Counted from the first letter of the stretch, positions 14,888-24,846 are shown. The stretch is DNA of 38,708 nt from Gammaproteobacteria bacterium (GCA_028868515.1 JAGWUI010000025.1:1-38708), one strand, 5' to 3'. The notes: generated by a model from the sequence alone, not told the origin. Numbers and translations are program-made.

Positions 14888-15334
14888 ATGATGAGTAATG
14901 ACGTGATTAATCAGACACAAGGTTCTTCTTCAGATGATGGTGGATTGATATTTATCAATCACATTACCTATGCGTTATATCTGTTTAGTTTTTTTACAGC
15001 AGGTTTGACATGGCTTATTGCGATTATCATTAACTATGTTAAACGTGGAGAGGCTCAAGGCACTTGGTTAGAAAGTCATTTTGATTGGCAAATTAATACG
15101 TTTTGGTATGTCATCATCATGGGCGTGATTGCAACAGTTATTATTTTCTTGGGTTTACCTACAGGATTTGCTGCATTGGCAACAAACGATCCTGCAAGTA
15201 GCTTTAGCTTATTATCTTTAAGTGGGTTACTGATTCTTGCAGGTGGTTTATTCTGGTTTTTTATTGTTTGTTGGCATTTGTATCGAATTATTCGAGGTTG
15301 GTTGGCATTAGCATCTAAAAAATCAGTCCCTTAA
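14888..15334 (+). CDS. DUF4870-like membrane protein
   Basis: 148 residues with three or four hydrophobic helices: about 20-45 (ITYALYLFSFFTAGLTWLIAI), 73-95 (TFWYVIIMGVIATVIIFLGL), and 108-135 (FSLLSLSGLLILAGGLFWFFIV), ending in WHLYRIIRGWLALASKK. The arrangement, with the motif GTWLESHFDWQINTFW between the first two helices, matches small membrane proteins grouped under DUF4870. Function unknown. It starts 5 bases after gspM (ATG ATG; the first or second could be used), so it is probably in the same operon. Confidence 0.78.
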   Translation: MMSNDVINQTQGSSSDDGGLIFINHITYALYLFSFFTAGLTWLIAIIINYVKRGEAQGTWLESHFDWQINTFWYVIIMGVIATVIIFLGLPTGFAALATNDPASSFSLLSLSGLLILAGGLFWFFIVCWHLYRIIRGWLALASKKSVP

Positions 15335-15713
15335 TTTTTTAAATAAAACGATATTTAAACTCGAGCGCCCTCACTTTTTAGACGAGTGGTTTGATCTTTT
15401 TGGTGCAGTCGCCCTGATAAGGTGCTATTTTTTCTTAAAATTGCACTGTATTGGTTAGAAAAATAAAAAAAACGTTCTAAATCAGTTGTTGTTTTGAAAA
15501 ACAAATATATTTTATTGTGATATAACTAAATGATTTTGTTAAAATAGCTTAATAAATTGATTGTTTTTTGTCCAATCATTGAAAAAATATCACTATTCAC
15601 CACTTAAATGATGCTCGTTTTGCAGTACAATCACACGCCTTTGTGTAGGACTTAGCACGGAAGTCTTTTATCAAAAGATTTTCATATCCACAACCATAGC
15701 TTGAGGAACACTC
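15335..15713. other. Gene-free spacer before the pnt operon
   Basis: 379 AT-rich bases with no supportable ORF. It holds a hairpin TGATTG / CAATCA at 15558-15578, a TACAAT hexamer at 15626-15631 that could be the pnt -10 (no good -35 seen), and a small hairpin TCTTTT-ATC-AAAAGA at 15664-15678 that would lie in the pntAA leader. The ribosome site of pntAA is GAGGAA. I see no terminator with a clean stem and T-run after the preceding gene. Confidence 0.5.
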
Positions 15714-16841
15714 ATGCAAATCGGAATACCAGCCGAAAGCGTTGCGGGCGAAACTCGCGTCGCCGCTACTCCTGAAACTGTAAAGAAGCTGACTGCAAGC
15801 GGTCATACTGTTGTTGTGCAACGTGGTGCAGGTGTAAAAGCCGCCTATATTGACAGCGCATTTGAGCAAGCAGGTGCAAAAATTACTGATGATGCCTATA
15901 CAGGCAGTCAAATTATTTTGAAGGTTCGCGCGCCGAAGGCCGACGAAATTCAAAAAATTAGTGCAAATACGATTGTGATTGGTATGTTTGACCCATACCG
16001 CAATCCAGATTTGGATGCATTCGCAGCGCAAGGCATTACGTCATTTGCCTTAGAGTTGTTGCCGCGCACACTATCTCGTGCACAAAATATGGACGTATTG
16101 TCTTCACAAGCTAACTTGGCTGGTTATAAATCAGTTTTGCTAGCTGCAGCTGAATATCAACGCATGTTCCCAATGCTCATGACCGCTGCTGGTACTGTAA
16201 AACCAGCTCGCTTGGTCATCATGGGTGTGGGTGTTGCGGGTCTGCAAGCGATTGCGACTGCAAAACGTCTAGGTGCTGTGGTTGAAGCAACTGACCTGCG
16301 TCCAACTGCAAAAGAGCAAGTAGAATCATTGGGCGGTAAGTGGTTAGACGTTCCTATGTCTGATGAAGAAAAACAACGTGCTGCTGAAGCTGCAAAAAGC
16401 GGTTACGGCTGGCAACCGGGTGAACAATATATTAAAGATCAAGCTGCAATTGTTGATAAAGCGGTGTCGAATGCAGACATCGTGATCACTACTGCGTTGA
16501 TCCCAGGTCGTAACGCACCACGTCTGATTAAAGCTGAAACTGTTGCTAAGATGAAACCAGGCTCAGTCATTCTCGATATGGCTGTTGAAACTGGCGGTAA
16601 CGTTGAAGGTTCTAAAGAAGGCGAAACAGTGACAACCGAAAACGGCGTGAAGATTTTGGGTATTCCAAATATTCCAGGCACGGTCAGCACTGAAGCGTCA
16701 GCATTGTATGCGCGTAACGTATTCAACTTCTTGGAAACTTTGTTCGATAAAGAAAAGAACCTTGTTCTGAATCAAGAAGATGAAATTCAAAAAGCATTGC
16801 TCGTTACTCATGGCGGTCAAGTACTGCTCAAGCGTGGTTAA
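15714..16841 (+). CDS. pntAA: NAD(P) transhydrogenase, alpha subunit 1
   Basis: 375-residue NAD(H)-binding domain I of the proton-translocating transhydrogenase, which uses the proton gradient to reduce NADP+ with NADH. Landmarks are [26 protein letters not shown], the RNPDL.A loop, [13 protein letters not shown], the dinucleotide fold [27 protein letters not shown], and [17 protein letters not shown]. It ends after the soluble domain, so this is the split form (alpha1, alpha2, beta) found in Rhodospirillum and many proteobacteria, not the fused E. coli PntA. The next gene follows after 11 bases with its own AAGGAG site, so the split is genuine and not a frameshift. Confidence 0.95.
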   Translation: MQIGIPAESVAGETRVAATPETVKKLTASGHTVVVQRGAGVKAAYIDSAFEQAGAKITDDAYTGSQIILKVRAPKADEIQKISANTIVIGMFDPYRNPDLDAFAAQGITSFALELLPRTLSRAQNMDVLSSQANLAGYKSVLLAAAEYQRMFPMLMTAAGTVKPARLVIMGVGVAGLQAIATAKRLGAVVEATDLRPTAKEQVESLGGKWLDVPMSDEEKQRAAEAAKSGYGWQPGEQYIKDQAAIVDKAVSNADIVITTALIPGRNAPRLIKAETVAKMKPGSVILDMAVETGGNVEGSKEGETVTTENGVKILGIPNIPGTVSTEASALYARNVFNFLETLFDKEKNLVLNQEDEIQKALLVTHGGQVLLKRG

Positions 16842-16852
16842 GGAGAATTATT

Positions 16853-17173
16853 ATGGTTGAAACGATTACAATTTTCGTCCTTGCCATCTTTGTCGGTTAC
16901 TACGTAGTTTGGGGTGTAACACCTGCACTACATACGCCGCTCATGGCTGTGACTAACGCATTGTCCTCCATTATTGTTGTTGGTGCGATGTTGCAAGCTG
17001 TTGGTATTCCAGGTTTGGTTGATGCAAATGTTGAATTCCAAAGCATCAACGTCGTCAGTATCTTGGGTGCAGTTGCTGTGTTTTTGGCAAGTATCAACAT
17101 TTTTGGTGGCTTTGCGGTAACCGCACGTATGCTCGAAATGTTTAAACCAAAGCAAAAGAAGAAAGAGGGCTAA
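16853..17173 (+). CDS. pntAB: NAD(P) transhydrogenase, alpha subunit 2 (membrane)
   Basis: 106 residues with three predicted membrane helices: about 4-24 ([18 protein letters not shown]), 35-55 ([19 protein letters not shown]), and 65-90 ([25 protein letters not shown]), ending in a basic tail [15 protein letters not shown]. This is the alpha part of domain II, which together with PntB forms the proton channel. The ribosome site is AAGGAG. The stop is 3 bases before the pntB ATG. Confidence 0.93.
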   Translation: MVETITIFVLAIFVGYYVVWGVTPALHTPLMAVTNALSSIIVVGAMLQAVGIPGLVDANVEFQSINVVSILGAVAVFLASINIFGGFAVTARMLEMFKPKQKKKEG

Positions 17174-17176
17174 TTG

Positions 17177-18631
17177 ATGGAATTTATTCGTGAATATGCC
17201 AACTGGTTCTACCTGATTGGTGCTGTCCTCTTTATCTTGACGCTGCGTGGTCTGTCTGGTCCTAAAACAGCGATTGCAGGTAATCGTTACGGTATGATCG
17301 CGATGACTATCGCGGTGATCACTACTTTCTTTGTGGCAAATCATCCTGTTGTATGGATGATTGGTGGTGCAATGCTGCTTGGTGCGGTTGTTGGTATTAC
17401 CCGTGCAAGAACAGTTCCGATGACACAAATGCCTGAAACAGTTGCATTAATGCACTCTTTGGTTGGTTTGGCAGCGGTTTTGATTGCGATTGCTGCGTTG
17501 TTGCACAACAACCAGCTTGAAGTGTTATTCCAACAAAATTCACAAGCATTATTGGCATCTGGTGTTGAACAGCCTCATATGTCACAAGTTCATTTGTTTG
17601 AGCTATTTGTGGGTTGTTTCGTCGGTGCGATTACCTTCACTGCATCAGTATTTGCTTACGGTAAACTCGCTGCTAAAAAATGGGCAAAAACCATCAAAGG
17701 TGGTTGGGTAAAACCAGTTCAAGCGACTATCTTTATTGCAATGATGGCATGTGGTATCGATTTCTTCATGACACATAATATGCAAGCATTCTGGGCGATG
17801 ACTGCACTTGCACTTGCATTTGGTTGGGTCTGGATTGCACCTGTTGGTGGTGGCGATATGCCAGTTGTGGTGTCATTGCTGAACTCATTCTCAGGTTGGG
17901 CTGCAGCAGGTATTGGTTTCACACTTGAAAACAACATGCTAATCGTTGCTGGTTCATTGGTTGGTTCATCTGGTGCGATTCTGTCTTACATCATGTGTAA
18001 AGCGATGAATCGTTCGATCATCAACGTTTTGTTTGGTGGTGCAATGGGCGGTACTGCAGTAGCATCAGCAGAAAAAGGCGAACAAGTTCAACGTAATTAC
18101 CGTGCAGGTTCTGCAGATGATGCAGGCTTCCTGATGTCTAACGCAGACAGCGTTGTGATCGTACCTGGTTATGGTATGGCGCAAGGTCGCGCTCAGAACG
18201 CAGTGAAAGAGCTCTGTGAACTCTTGAAAGAACAAGGTGTAAAAGTGCGTTTTGCGATCCACCCTGTTGCAGGTCGTATGCCTGGTCACATGAACGTTTT
18301 GCTTGCTGAAGCTGATGTTGCTTATGAAGACATTTTGGAAATGGATGAGATCAATTCCGATTTCCCAGCGACTGACGTAGTTCTTGTTATTGGTGCAAAC
18401 GACGTTGTTAACCCAGCAGCAAAAGATGATCCAAGCTCGCCAATTTATGGTATGCCGATCCTCGAAGCACATAAAGCGCGTACCATTATGGTTATCAAAC
18501 GCTCTATGGCAACAGGTTATGCGGGTCTAGACAATGACTTGTTCTACAATGACAAAACCATGATGGTTTTTGGTGATGCGAAGAAAGTTGTTGAAGATAT
18601 GATTAAAGCGGTTAGTGGCGGTGGTCATTAA
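17177..18631 (+). CDS. pntB: NAD(P) transhydrogenase, beta subunit
   Basis: 484 residues: an N-terminal membrane part with about nine helices and a C-terminal NADP(H)-binding domain III starting near residue 310. Domain III shows VVIVPGYGMAQGRAQ, VRFAIHPVAGRMPGHMNVLLAEADV, VLVIGANDVVNPAA and the MVIKRSMATGYAGLDN.LF segment. I chose the ATG at 17177 rather than TTG 17174 because AGAGGG lies 7 bases before the ATG. It completes the transhydrogenase, a main NADPH source, and is followed by a strong terminator. Confidence 0.95.
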   Translation: MEFIREYANWFYLIGAVLFILTLRGLSGPKTAIAGNRYGMIAMTIAVITTFFVANHPVVWMIGGAMLLGAVVGITRARTVPMTQMPETVALMHSLVGLAAVLIAIAALLHNNQLEVLFQQNSQALLASGVEQPHMSQVHLFELFVGCFVGAITFTASVFAYGKLAAKKWAKTIKGGWVKPVQATIFIAMMACGIDFFMTHNMQAFWAMTALALAFGWVWIAPVGGGDMPVVVSLLNSFSGWAAAGIGFTLENNMLIVAGSLVGSSGAILSYIMCKAMNRSIINVLFGGAMGGTAVASAEKGEQVQRNYRAGSADDAGFLMSNADSVVIVPGYGMAQGRAQNAVKELCELLKEQGVKVRFAIHPVAGRMPGHMNVLLAEADVAYEDILEMDEINSDFPATDVVLVIGANDVVNPAAKDDPSSPIYGMPILEAHKARTIMVIKRSMATGYAGLDNDLFYNDKTMMVFGDAKKVVEDMIKAVSGGGH

Positions 18632-18656
18632 GCTTTAAATCATGATTTAAATGAAG

Positions 18657-18683
18657 ACCGTCCTCATTGAGGGCGGTTTTTTT
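18657..18683 (+). terminator. Rho-independent terminator after pntB
   Basis: Stem ACCGTCCTC / GAGGGCGGT (one G-T wobble) with loop ATT and a run of T. A 16-base perfect palindrome TTAAATCATGATTTAA (18635-18650) lies between the stop codon and the terminator. Confidence 0.9.
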
Positions 18684-18842
18684 CGGTGGATTCTTTATTT
18701 TTAAAGATCATGGTTTTAATCTTGCATTGTTTAGGCATTCTAAAGGCAAAAAATTGCATGGCATGCATCATGTTGTTCTTTAAAAAATGCTCAGTTATTC
18801 TTTGTCGCTAATAGTCATAGCTTGTTTGTTGGGAGAGTCTTG

Positions 18843-20339
18843 ATGCTACTTGGGTTTGTTATTGCTTATTGGGTGATCTCAGTTGGCATCGGACTATGGG
18901 CAGGTCGTCTTGTTCATAATGCTAAAGACTTTGCAATTGCAGGTCGTGGTTTGCCATTCTACATTGTGACAGCGACTGTTTTTGCAACATGGTTTGGCTC
19001 TGAAACGGTACTTGGTATTCCTGCGACCTTCTTGCAAGGTGGACTCAATAGTGTTGTGGCGGATCCATTCGGTGCTTCGATGTGTTTGATTTTGGTGGGG
19101 CTATTTTTTGCGGCACCGCTATATCGCATGAAATTATTAACGTTAGGCGATTTTTATAAATATCGCTATGGTCGTAAAGTTGAAGTACTCACAACAATTG
19201 CGATTGTGATTTCTTATTTAGGTTGGGTTGGTGCGCAGATTACTGCACTTGGTTTAGTTTTTAATCTTGTTTCTGGTGGTGCAATTTCAAACGTTGAAGG
19301 CATGTGGATTGGCTCCATGACTATCCTAATTTATACCTTCTTTGGTGGAATGTGGGCGGTTGCGATTACTGACTTTATTCAGATGATCATTATTGTTTTA
19401 GGGATGCTGTGGATTGGTGGTGAAGTTTCTGGACAAGTCGGTGGTGTTAGTCATGTGATTGACCATGCTTGGCAAGCAGGTAAATTTAATTTTCTGCCTG
19501 ACGGAAATTTCGTTGCCATAGTTGGGTTCTTGGCGGCATGGTGCACCATGATGTTTGGTTCAATCCCTCAACAAGACGTCTTTCAACGTGTGCAGTCTGC
19601 AAAAACAGAGAAAATCGCAGTGTGGGGAACCGTGTTAGGTGGCTCAATGTATTTCTGTTTTGCATTTGTGCCGATGTTTTTGGCTTATTCAGCGACATTG
19701 ATTGATCCTAAAATGGTTGCTAGTTTAATTACGACTGAACCTCAAAAAATCCTTCCAACATTAGTATTAACTAAAGCACCTATGATTGCTCAGATCATGT
19801 TTTTTGGTGCGTTATTGTCAGCGATTAAAAGCTGTGCTTCCGCAACATTACTTGCACCATCTGTGACGTTTACGGAAAATATCCTCAAGCCAATGTATCC
19901 GAAAATGACGGATAAGCAATTATTGCGCAACATGCGGATTGTGACGGTTGTCTTTACAATTGTTGTAACGTTATATGCGATGAACTCGAAAGTTGGTATT
20001 TTCCAGATGGTTGAAAATGCATATCAAGTGACTTTAGTTGCGGCATTTATTCCATTATTGTGTGGCGTTTATTGGTCAAAGGCGACGAATCAAGGTGCTT
20101 TGGTTGCAATTTTTATGGGTGTTTCGACATGGATTACCATGCTGATTGGCCCTAAGATTTTAGAACCTTTACAAGTGTTTACACCGCAAGGTGTTGGCCT
20201 GATTGCAAGTGCGCTAGGCATGGTGATTGGTTCATTAATGCCACAATACGCCAAGCACGATCCGCATATTCATCATAAATTAAAAAGTGGTGAGCATTTG
20301 CGTGAGCGTGAAGCGCAAGCAATGGCAGCAAAGCACTAA
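18843..20339 (+). CDS. Sodium:solute symporter family transporter
   Basis: 498-residue inner-membrane transporter of the SSS (PutP/SglT) family with about 13 hydrophobic helices. Family features include the early AGRGLPFYIVTATVFATWFGSETVLG segment, GDFYKYRYGRKVEVLTTIAI, FGGMWAVAITDFIQM and GSIPQQDVFQRVQSAKTEKIA. The substrate cannot be named from sequence; proline, pantothenate, acetate and urea carriers all belong to the family. The frame opens at TTG 18822, but GGGAGAG at 18831-18837 sits correctly for the ATG at 18843. It is a single-gene unit between two terminators. Confidence 0.9.
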   Translation: MLLGFVIAYWVISVGIGLWAGRLVHNAKDFAIAGRGLPFYIVTATVFATWFGSETVLGIPATFLQGGLNSVVADPFGASMCLILVGLFFAAPLYRMKLLTLGDFYKYRYGRKVEVLTTIAIVISYLGWVGAQITALGLVFNLVSGGAISNVEGMWIGSMTILIYTFFGGMWAVAITDFIQMIIIVLGMLWIGGEVSGQVGGVSHVIDHAWQAGKFNFLPDGNFVAIVGFLAAWCTMMFGSIPQQDVFQRVQSAKTEKIAVWGTVLGGSMYFCFAFVPMFLAYSATLIDPKMVASLITTEPQKILPTLVLTKAPMIAQIMFFGALLSAIKSCASATLLAPSVTFTENILKPMYPKMTDKQLLRNMRIVTVVFTIVVTLYAMNSKVGIFQMVENAYQVTLVAAFIPLLCGVYWSKATNQGALVAIFMGVSTWITMLIGPKILEPLQVFTPQGVGLIASALGMVIGSLMPQYAKHDPHIHHKLKSGEHLREREAQAMAAKH

Positions 20340-20342
20340 CAT

Positions 20343-20374
20343 AAAAAATCCCGCATCATGTTGCGGGATTTTTT
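20343..20374. terminator. Bidirectional terminator between symporter and queE
   Basis: Perfect 13-bp stem AAAAAATCCCGCA / TGCGGGATTTTTT with a 6-base loop; a T-run is present on both strands, which suits the two convergent genes. Confidence 0.93.
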
Positions 20375-20425
20375 ATTGAAGAAAACGTGTAATGTTTTTA
20401 GATTGGCATTATCTCAAACAATGTA

Positions 20426-21133
20426 TTACCGCCCAGCTTCATCTTGCCAAAGCAATTTATGTAGTTGCAGTTGAAAGCGTACTGGTAATCTATCTTCAAC
20501 GATCCAATCAGCAAGATCACGCGCAAAAGTAGGTAGGCGAACTTGTCCCTTCTCAATTGCAAATGCAGGCGAGAACCAAACTTCACCGACGATTTGATCC
20601 AATCCATGTTGTTTCAGCATATCGTGCGACCATTCATAATCTTGTCGATCTGCAATGACAAACTTGATTTGATCATGCTTGCTGAGAGTGGCTAGATTGG
20701 AAAGAAGGTTACGATGCATTTCACCTGAGGCAGGTGTTTTTAAATCAACAATGCGAGAAACTCGTTGATCGACCATTGAGACATCTAGTGCGCCTGATGT
20801 TTCTAATGAGACGATGTATCCAGCATCACACAGTGCCTGTAATAAGGGGATGCAATTTGGTTGCGCCAACGGTTCGCCACCTGTGACACAGATATGACGG
20901 ATTTGATCACCATAAGATTTCACAGTCGCCAAGATGTCATCTAAAGCAATCCGAGTACCGCCTTCAAATGAATAAGTCGTATCGCAATATGTACAGCGAA
21001 GAGGGCAGCCTGTTAGTCGAATAAAGACAGTCGGGTAGCCCGAATCACGAGCTTCGCCTTGCAATGAATAGAAAGTTTCTGTGATACGCAGCCCTGCAGC
21101 TGGATCTGTGACTGGAATTTGAGTCGAGCGCAA
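20426..21133 (-). CDS. queE: 7-carboxy-7-deazaguanine synthase
   Basis: Radical SAM enzyme that contracts 6-carboxytetrahydropterin to 7-carboxy-7-deazaguanine in queuosine synthesis. Its 235 residues carry the QueE-type cluster motif C43-x3-C47-x2-C50 (GCPLRCTYCDT), preceded by the family signature ETFYSLQGEA and followed by HICVTGGEPL, which contributes to SAM binding. The N-terminus has no ATG: an in-frame stop lies seven codons upstream, leaving TTG at 21133 as the best start, with AAAGG 12 bases upstream. That is a poor initiation site and suggests low translation. It follows accC by 84 bases on the same strand with no clear terminator between them. Confidence 0.93.
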   Translation of the reverse strand: MRSTQIPVTDPAAGLRITETFYSLQGEARDSGYPTVFIRLTGCPLRCTYCDTTYSFEGGTRIALDDILATVKSYGDQIRHICVTGGEPLAQPNCIPLLQALCDAGYIVSLETSGALDVSMVDQRVSRIVDLKTPASGEMHRNLLSNLATLSKHDQIKFVIADRQDYEWSHDMLKQHGLDQIVGEVWFSPAFAIEKGQVRLPTFARDLADWIVEDRLPVRFQLQLHKLLWQDEAGR

Positions 21134-21217
21134 TCGATTAACTTGCCTTTAAAATGGAAAAGTCGTGGTTGCTATATTCTAGCAGAGTTCTACCAGACTT
21201 TTCTTTTAAGCATTCCT

Positions 21218-22594
21218 TCATGCATTGTTGAGTAGGCGTTTTTCTAAATCATGAATATCGACAGCGTGATCGTTAAATTCCTGATCCACTAAAATAACGT
21301 CACGATGTAATGGAATATTCGTTTTCACACCATCGATGATGATTTCATCAAGAGCTTGCCGTGTTCGCGCTAATGCAGTTGGGCGATCCTTACCATGCAC
21401 CACCAGTTTTGCAACCAATGAGTCATAGCAATGTGGGATGACATAACCATTGTAGAGATGAGAGTCTACTCGCACACCAGCGCCACCTGGAGCATGAAAT
21501 TGAGTGACTTTACCAGGCGATGGTGCAAAAGTTCTCGGATCTTCAGCATTGATACGGCATTCGATAGCATGACCGCGCGCCACAATATCTTTTTGATGTA
21601 AGTTGAGACCTAATCCCGACGCGATCCGAATTTGTTGTTCAATAATATCCACACCTGTGATGCATTCCGTTACAGGATGTTCAACTTGAACACGCGTGTT
21701 CATCTCAATAAAGAAGTATTGACCATTTTCAAATAAGAATTCAAAAGTGCCTGCGCCACGATATTGCATGTCCTGACACGCACGTACACAAGCAGCAAAA
21801 ATATCTTCACGAGCTTTTTCTGGAATATTTGGAGCAGGGGCTTCTTCTAATACTTTCTGATGGCGGCGTTGTAATGAGCAGTCACGGTCATATAAGTGAA
21901 TCGCATGACCAGCGCCATCACCTAAAACTTGTACTTCGACATGTCGAGGAGTCTGAAGAAAACGCTCCATATAAACGGTTTCATCGTTAAACCACATTCG
22001 AGCTTCAGTTTGAGCAGATTGCACAGCTTCGATGAGATCTTCGGATTTCAAAACAATCCGCATGCCACGACCACCACCGCCTGATGCAGCTTTGACAATG
22101 AGTGGGAAGCCAATTTTGATCGACTCACCGATGGCATTTTCAGATGTAATTGCTGTATTTGAGCCAGGAACAGTCGGAACACCACTTTTTTTCATGGCGC
22201 CAATCGCAGATACTTTATTGCCCATTAAACGAATATGTTCTGGGCGAGGACCAATAAAAACTAATCCTGCTTTTTCTATAGCTTCGGCAAAGTCAGCATT
22301 TTCGGATAAAAAACCATAACCCGGATGAATCGCATCAGCCCCTGTGAGTTCGGCGGCAGTCAAAATTGCATTCACATTTAAATAACTGTCTTTGCTAGCA
22401 CTTGGACCGATACAAACGGCTTCATCAACAAAGCGTAAATGCATGAGCTCACTGTCTGCGGTCGAGTAAACACCGACCGTTTTAATTCCGAGTGTACGAC
22501 AAGCCCGCGCAATACGAAGTGCAATTTCACCTCGGTTTGCAATCAGGATTTTACGTAGCAGTGGCTTGTCTGAATGATGTGATTGAGACGACAT
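21218..22594 (-). CDS. accC: Acetyl-CoA carboxylase, biotin carboxylase subunit
   Basis: 458-residue ATP-grasp enzyme that carboxylates the biotin on AccB, the first step of malonyl-CoA synthesis. Motifs are [19 protein letters not shown] at the N-terminus, [16 protein letters not shown], the ATP loop [60 protein letters not shown] and ECRINAEDP. Length is close to E. coli AccC (449). It starts 5 bases after the accB stop, so the two are coupled. Confidence 0.97.
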   Translation of the reverse strand: MSSQSHHSDKPLLRKILIANRGEIALRIARACRTLGIKTVGVYSTADSELMHLRFVDEAVCIGPSASKDSYLNVNAILTAAELTGADAIHPGYGFLSENADFAEAIEKAGLVFIGPRPEHIRLMGNKVSAIGAMKKSGVPTVPGSNTAITSENAIGESIKIGFPLIVKAASGGGGRGMRIVLKSEDLIEAVQSAQTEARMWFNDETVYMERFLQTPRHVEVQVLGDGAGHAIHLYDRDCSLQRRHQKVLEEAPAPNIPEKAREDIFAACVRACQDMQYRGAGTFEFLFENGQYFFIEMNTRVQVEHPVTECITGVDIIEQQIRIASGLGLNLHQKDIVARGHAIECRINAEDPRTFAPSPGKVTQFHAPGGAGVRVDSHLYNGYVIPHCYDSLVAKLVVHGKDRPTALARTRQALDEIIIDGVKTNIPLHRDVILVDQEFNDHAVDIHDLEKRLLNNA

Positions 22595-22599
22595 TCGGC

Positions 22600-23028
22600 T
22601 TAATCCTGTAAACGAATCAAAGGCTGACCAAATTGAACCACTTCACCATTTTTTGCCAAAATTTCAGCAACGACACCACTTTGTGTGGCTTCAACAGGAT
22701 TCATAATTTTCATGGCTTCAACGATGCCAATTTGATCGCCAACATTAATTTTTTGACCGACTTTGACAAAAGATGCTTCACCAGGATTCGGTGCGGCATA
22801 AAAAACACCCACCATTGGTGAGGTTTCAATACGACCTTGAGGTGTTACCGATGCGGGTGTGTTCGGTGTACGAGGAAGGATCGAGATGGTTTGAGGCTGG
22901 GGTTGCTCGACACTTCTTGCGATGCGGCGTGTCAGGGCAATAGACTGATCACCTTCTTTAACTTCAATAGCTTCTAAATCTGATTCGATCATCAAATCAA
23001 TCAGTTTCTTAATCTTACGAATGTCCAT
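22600..23028 (-). CDS. accB: Biotin carboxyl carrier protein of acetyl-CoA carboxylase
   Basis: 142 residues: an N-terminal AccC-interacting region ([25 protein letters not shown]), a Pro/Thr/Gln-rich linker at about 41-66, and a C-terminal biotinyl domain beginning at [19 protein letters not shown]. Biotin is attached at K107 in EAMKIMN, exactly 35 residues from the C-terminus as in E. coli. It lies between aroQ and accC, an order common in gammaproteobacteria. Confidence 0.97.
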   Translation of the reverse strand: MDIRKIKKLIDLMIESDLEAIEVKEGDQSIALTRRIARSVEQPQPQTISILPRTPNTPASVTPQGRIETSPMVGVFYAAPNPGEASFVKVGQKINVGDQIGIVEAMKIMNPVEATQSGVVAEILAKNGEVVQFGQPLIRLQD

Positions 23029-23173
23029 CTATTTAGTCTCTATAAAAAATTAAAGTTACTGTCAATTTATGACGTTAAGTTGATTTGCGGGAGATCATCG
23101 CAATTTAATGTTGCTGCTACACTGGCAACTTTTTACAAATTGTGTTGTTAATCTGTGATTTTGAACATAAGGT

Positions 23174-23626
23174 TTAACATGAATTTTTTGCATTCAATGA
23201 TTGAATGATGTACTGCAAAGCTGCTTCATAACCTGCAGCCCCTAAACCACTAATCACGGCAATGGCTTTATCTGCTAAAAATGAATGATGGCGAAATGAT
23301 TCACGTGCATAAACATTAGATAAATGAACTTCGATAAAAGGTTTTTCTGCCGCCAATAGCGCATCTCGAATACCGATAGAGGTGTGTGTTAGCGCCCCAG
23401 CATTGATAATAATAAAGCGAGTTCCATCTGTGCGAGCCTGATGAATTCGATCAATCAGCGCACCTTCCCAATTACTTTGTAAACTTTCTAATTGATAACC
23501 TGCAGTATTTGCATGCGTGGTGAGTGATGAATTGATGTCATCTAATGTGGTGTGACCGTATAATGTCGGTTCGCGCTTGCCTAATAGATTAAGATTTGGG
23601 CCATGTAGCACAAGAATATCGACCAC
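23174..23626 (-). CDS. aroQ: 3-dehydroquinate dehydratase, type II
   Basis: 150-residue shikimate-pathway enzyme that dehydrates 3-dehydroquinate. The N-terminus [20 protein letters not shown] carries catalytic R18 and Y23; the catalytic His is in [13 protein letters not shown], and [17 protein letters not shown] binds substrate. It is first in the minus-strand run aroQ-accB-accC. The 145-base gap before accB is long enough for a second promoter, so accBC could be controlled apart from aroQ. Confidence 0.96.
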   Translation of the reverse strand: MVDILVLHGPNLNLLGKREPTLYGHTTLDDINSSLTTHANTAGYQLESLQSNWEGALIDRIHQARTDGTRFIIINAGALTHTSIGIRDALLAAEKPFIEVHLSNVYARESFRHHSFLADKAIAVISGLGAAGYEAALQYIIQSLNAKNSC

Positions 23627-23893
23627 TTACAGTACTCCTAAAGTTGCATGAGATTTAAATGTGATCTAATGCGAACTTTTATAAACATCAATAAAGCTAA
23701 AAATGGAAATATGGTAAACAAATGTTTCAACAAAATGTCTTTAAAGGATCTGTTGAGCAAGTTTACGAATTCAGTTAATTTAGCAAATTACTTCGAAATA
23801 TGCGATTTTAGTTCATACTTTGCAAGGAAGATACGCAAAATCGCAGAGCGATGCAATGGGTAAAACGTTCATTTTGCTGTTGGAAGGGTGATG

Positions 23894-24190
23894 ATGATGG
23901 AAATATTCAGATACATTTTATATTTAAGTTTATTTCTGACGGGAATGGAGGCAAAAGCAGTAGAACAAACTTCACCTGTTACTGCATTTACAGCAGGCTC
24001 TGTTCAGATTTTACACACTATATTTAATGCGCAATATAGTTTGTTATTGATTTTATTGGTAATAGGTGCAATATGGGGCGTATTATGGAGATGGCGTTTC
24101 CATGTTGAAGATATTGGTTGGATTATTGTGATAATTACGCTCTCAATGGGCTTTGCATGCGTATTACTTCGTGTTAAGCTGGGGACGTAA
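23894..24190 (+). CDS. Small membrane protein, unrecognised
   Basis: About 98 residues, starting at one of three consecutive ATG codons (23891, 23894, 23897); GGAAGG at 23882-23887 fits the second or third best. The N-terminus EIFRYILYLSLFLTGMEAKA looks like a signal peptide with cleavage after AKA. Two further helices follow, about 48-66 (YSLLLILLVIGAIWGVLW) and 74-92 (DIGWIIVIITLSMGFACVLL). A signal peptide plus two helices in about 70 mature residues recalls VirB2/TrbC-type pilins in topology only; I see no sequence motif for that and no conjugation genes nearby. It stands alone between the divergent aroQ and the cold-shock gene. The 260 bases upstream are AT-rich and hold nothing else I can support. 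Confidence 0.6.
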   Translation: MMEIFRYILYLSLFLTGMEAKAVEQTSPVTAFTAGSVQILHTIFNAQYSLLLILLVIGAIWGVLWRWRFHVEDIGWIIVIITLSMGFACVLLRVKLGT

Positions 24191-24357
24191 ATGTACCAAA
24201 TATAGGTCTATTTATAAATTTTAATAGGTTTGAACCGGAACTGCTGAATGATTCACAGAATGACAACGGAAATGAGCCCAGCTTTTGCTTCGTGTTTTCT
24301 TTGCGACCTTCAACACCGGACAAGCTTTTCTAGTTGTCTCGAACGAGGATTGCAAAC

Positions 24358-24570
24358 ATGACGACACGTGAACAAGGCGTAGTAAAGTGGTTTAACGACA
24401 CCAAAGGTTTTGGTTTCATTCAACGCAATGGCGGCGACGATGTATTCGTACATTTCCGCGCTATTCAAGGCGACGGCCACCGCACTCTGCGTGACGGCCA
24501 GCGCGTTGAGTTCACAGTTGTGAAAGGCCAAAAGGGCTTTCAAGCTGAAGAAGTTCGCGCAGTTGACTAA
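24358..24570 (+). CDS. Cold-shock protein, CspA family
   Basis: 70-residue single OB-fold that binds single-stranded RNA and DNA. RNP1 is [10 protein letters not shown]2 is DVFVHF, and the start [15 protein letters not shown] is typical. Start ATG 24358 follows GAGGA by 9 bases; the frame is open further upstream but without initiation signals. A 167-base gene-free stretch precedes it, long enough for the structured leader common in cold-shock mRNAs. The coding region is visibly more GC-rich and evenly coded than its surroundings, as expected for a highly expressed gene. An RNA helicase gene follows on the same strand. Which csp paralogue it is, and whether it is cold-induced, cannot be told from sequence. 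Confidence 0.93.
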   Translation: MTTREQGVVKWFNDTKGFGFIQRNGGDDVFVHFRAIQGDGHRTLRDGQRVEFTVVKGQKGFQAEEVRAVD

Positions 24571-24616
24571 TTGATTGTCGGTGTATTTGTTGTATCGACA
24601 AACGCCGATGAATCAA

Positions 24617-24708
24617 GACATGCATATAGACTTATCTTGCTTTAAGCAATGTATGTTCTGAGCATGTCAATGAACCGAAGTTTGGCTTGCCATTCTTCGG
24701 TTTTTTAT
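24617..24708 (+). terminator. Structured 3' end of the csp transcript
   Basis: First a nested hairpin: GACATGC (24617-24623) pairs with GCATGTC (24662-24668), enclosing TTGC-TTTAA-GCAA. Then a terminator: AACCGAAG (24673-24680) / CTTCGGTT (24695-24702) followed by TTTTATTT. Confidence 0.75.
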
Positions 24709-24846
24709 TTGTTTTAGATTTCTAATGATTTTTTATAGTAATGACTTTATGATTTATGCGATTACTATGATGATGCTGATATTTGGAAAAAGTACGATAT
24801 AGAGCATCGTGCGCATTTATGATGATGTATTGGAGTATTAAATATA

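Noticed and set aside
15714-17173. Split transhydrogenase alpha gene as a frameshifted E. coli-type pntA.
   Set aside because: Each part has its own start and strong ribosome site, and the three-gene form is a well-known variant.
16928-17428. A 166-codon minus-strand frame opposite pntAB-pntB, rich in Cys, His and Asn.
   Set aside because: Composition and position are those of an antisense shadow of strongly conserved genes; no ribosome site.
23648-23863. A 71-codon plus-strand frame upstream of the small membrane protein.
   Set aside because: No ribosome site, AT-driven Lys/Asn/Phe composition, and it lies in the probable promoter region of aroQ.
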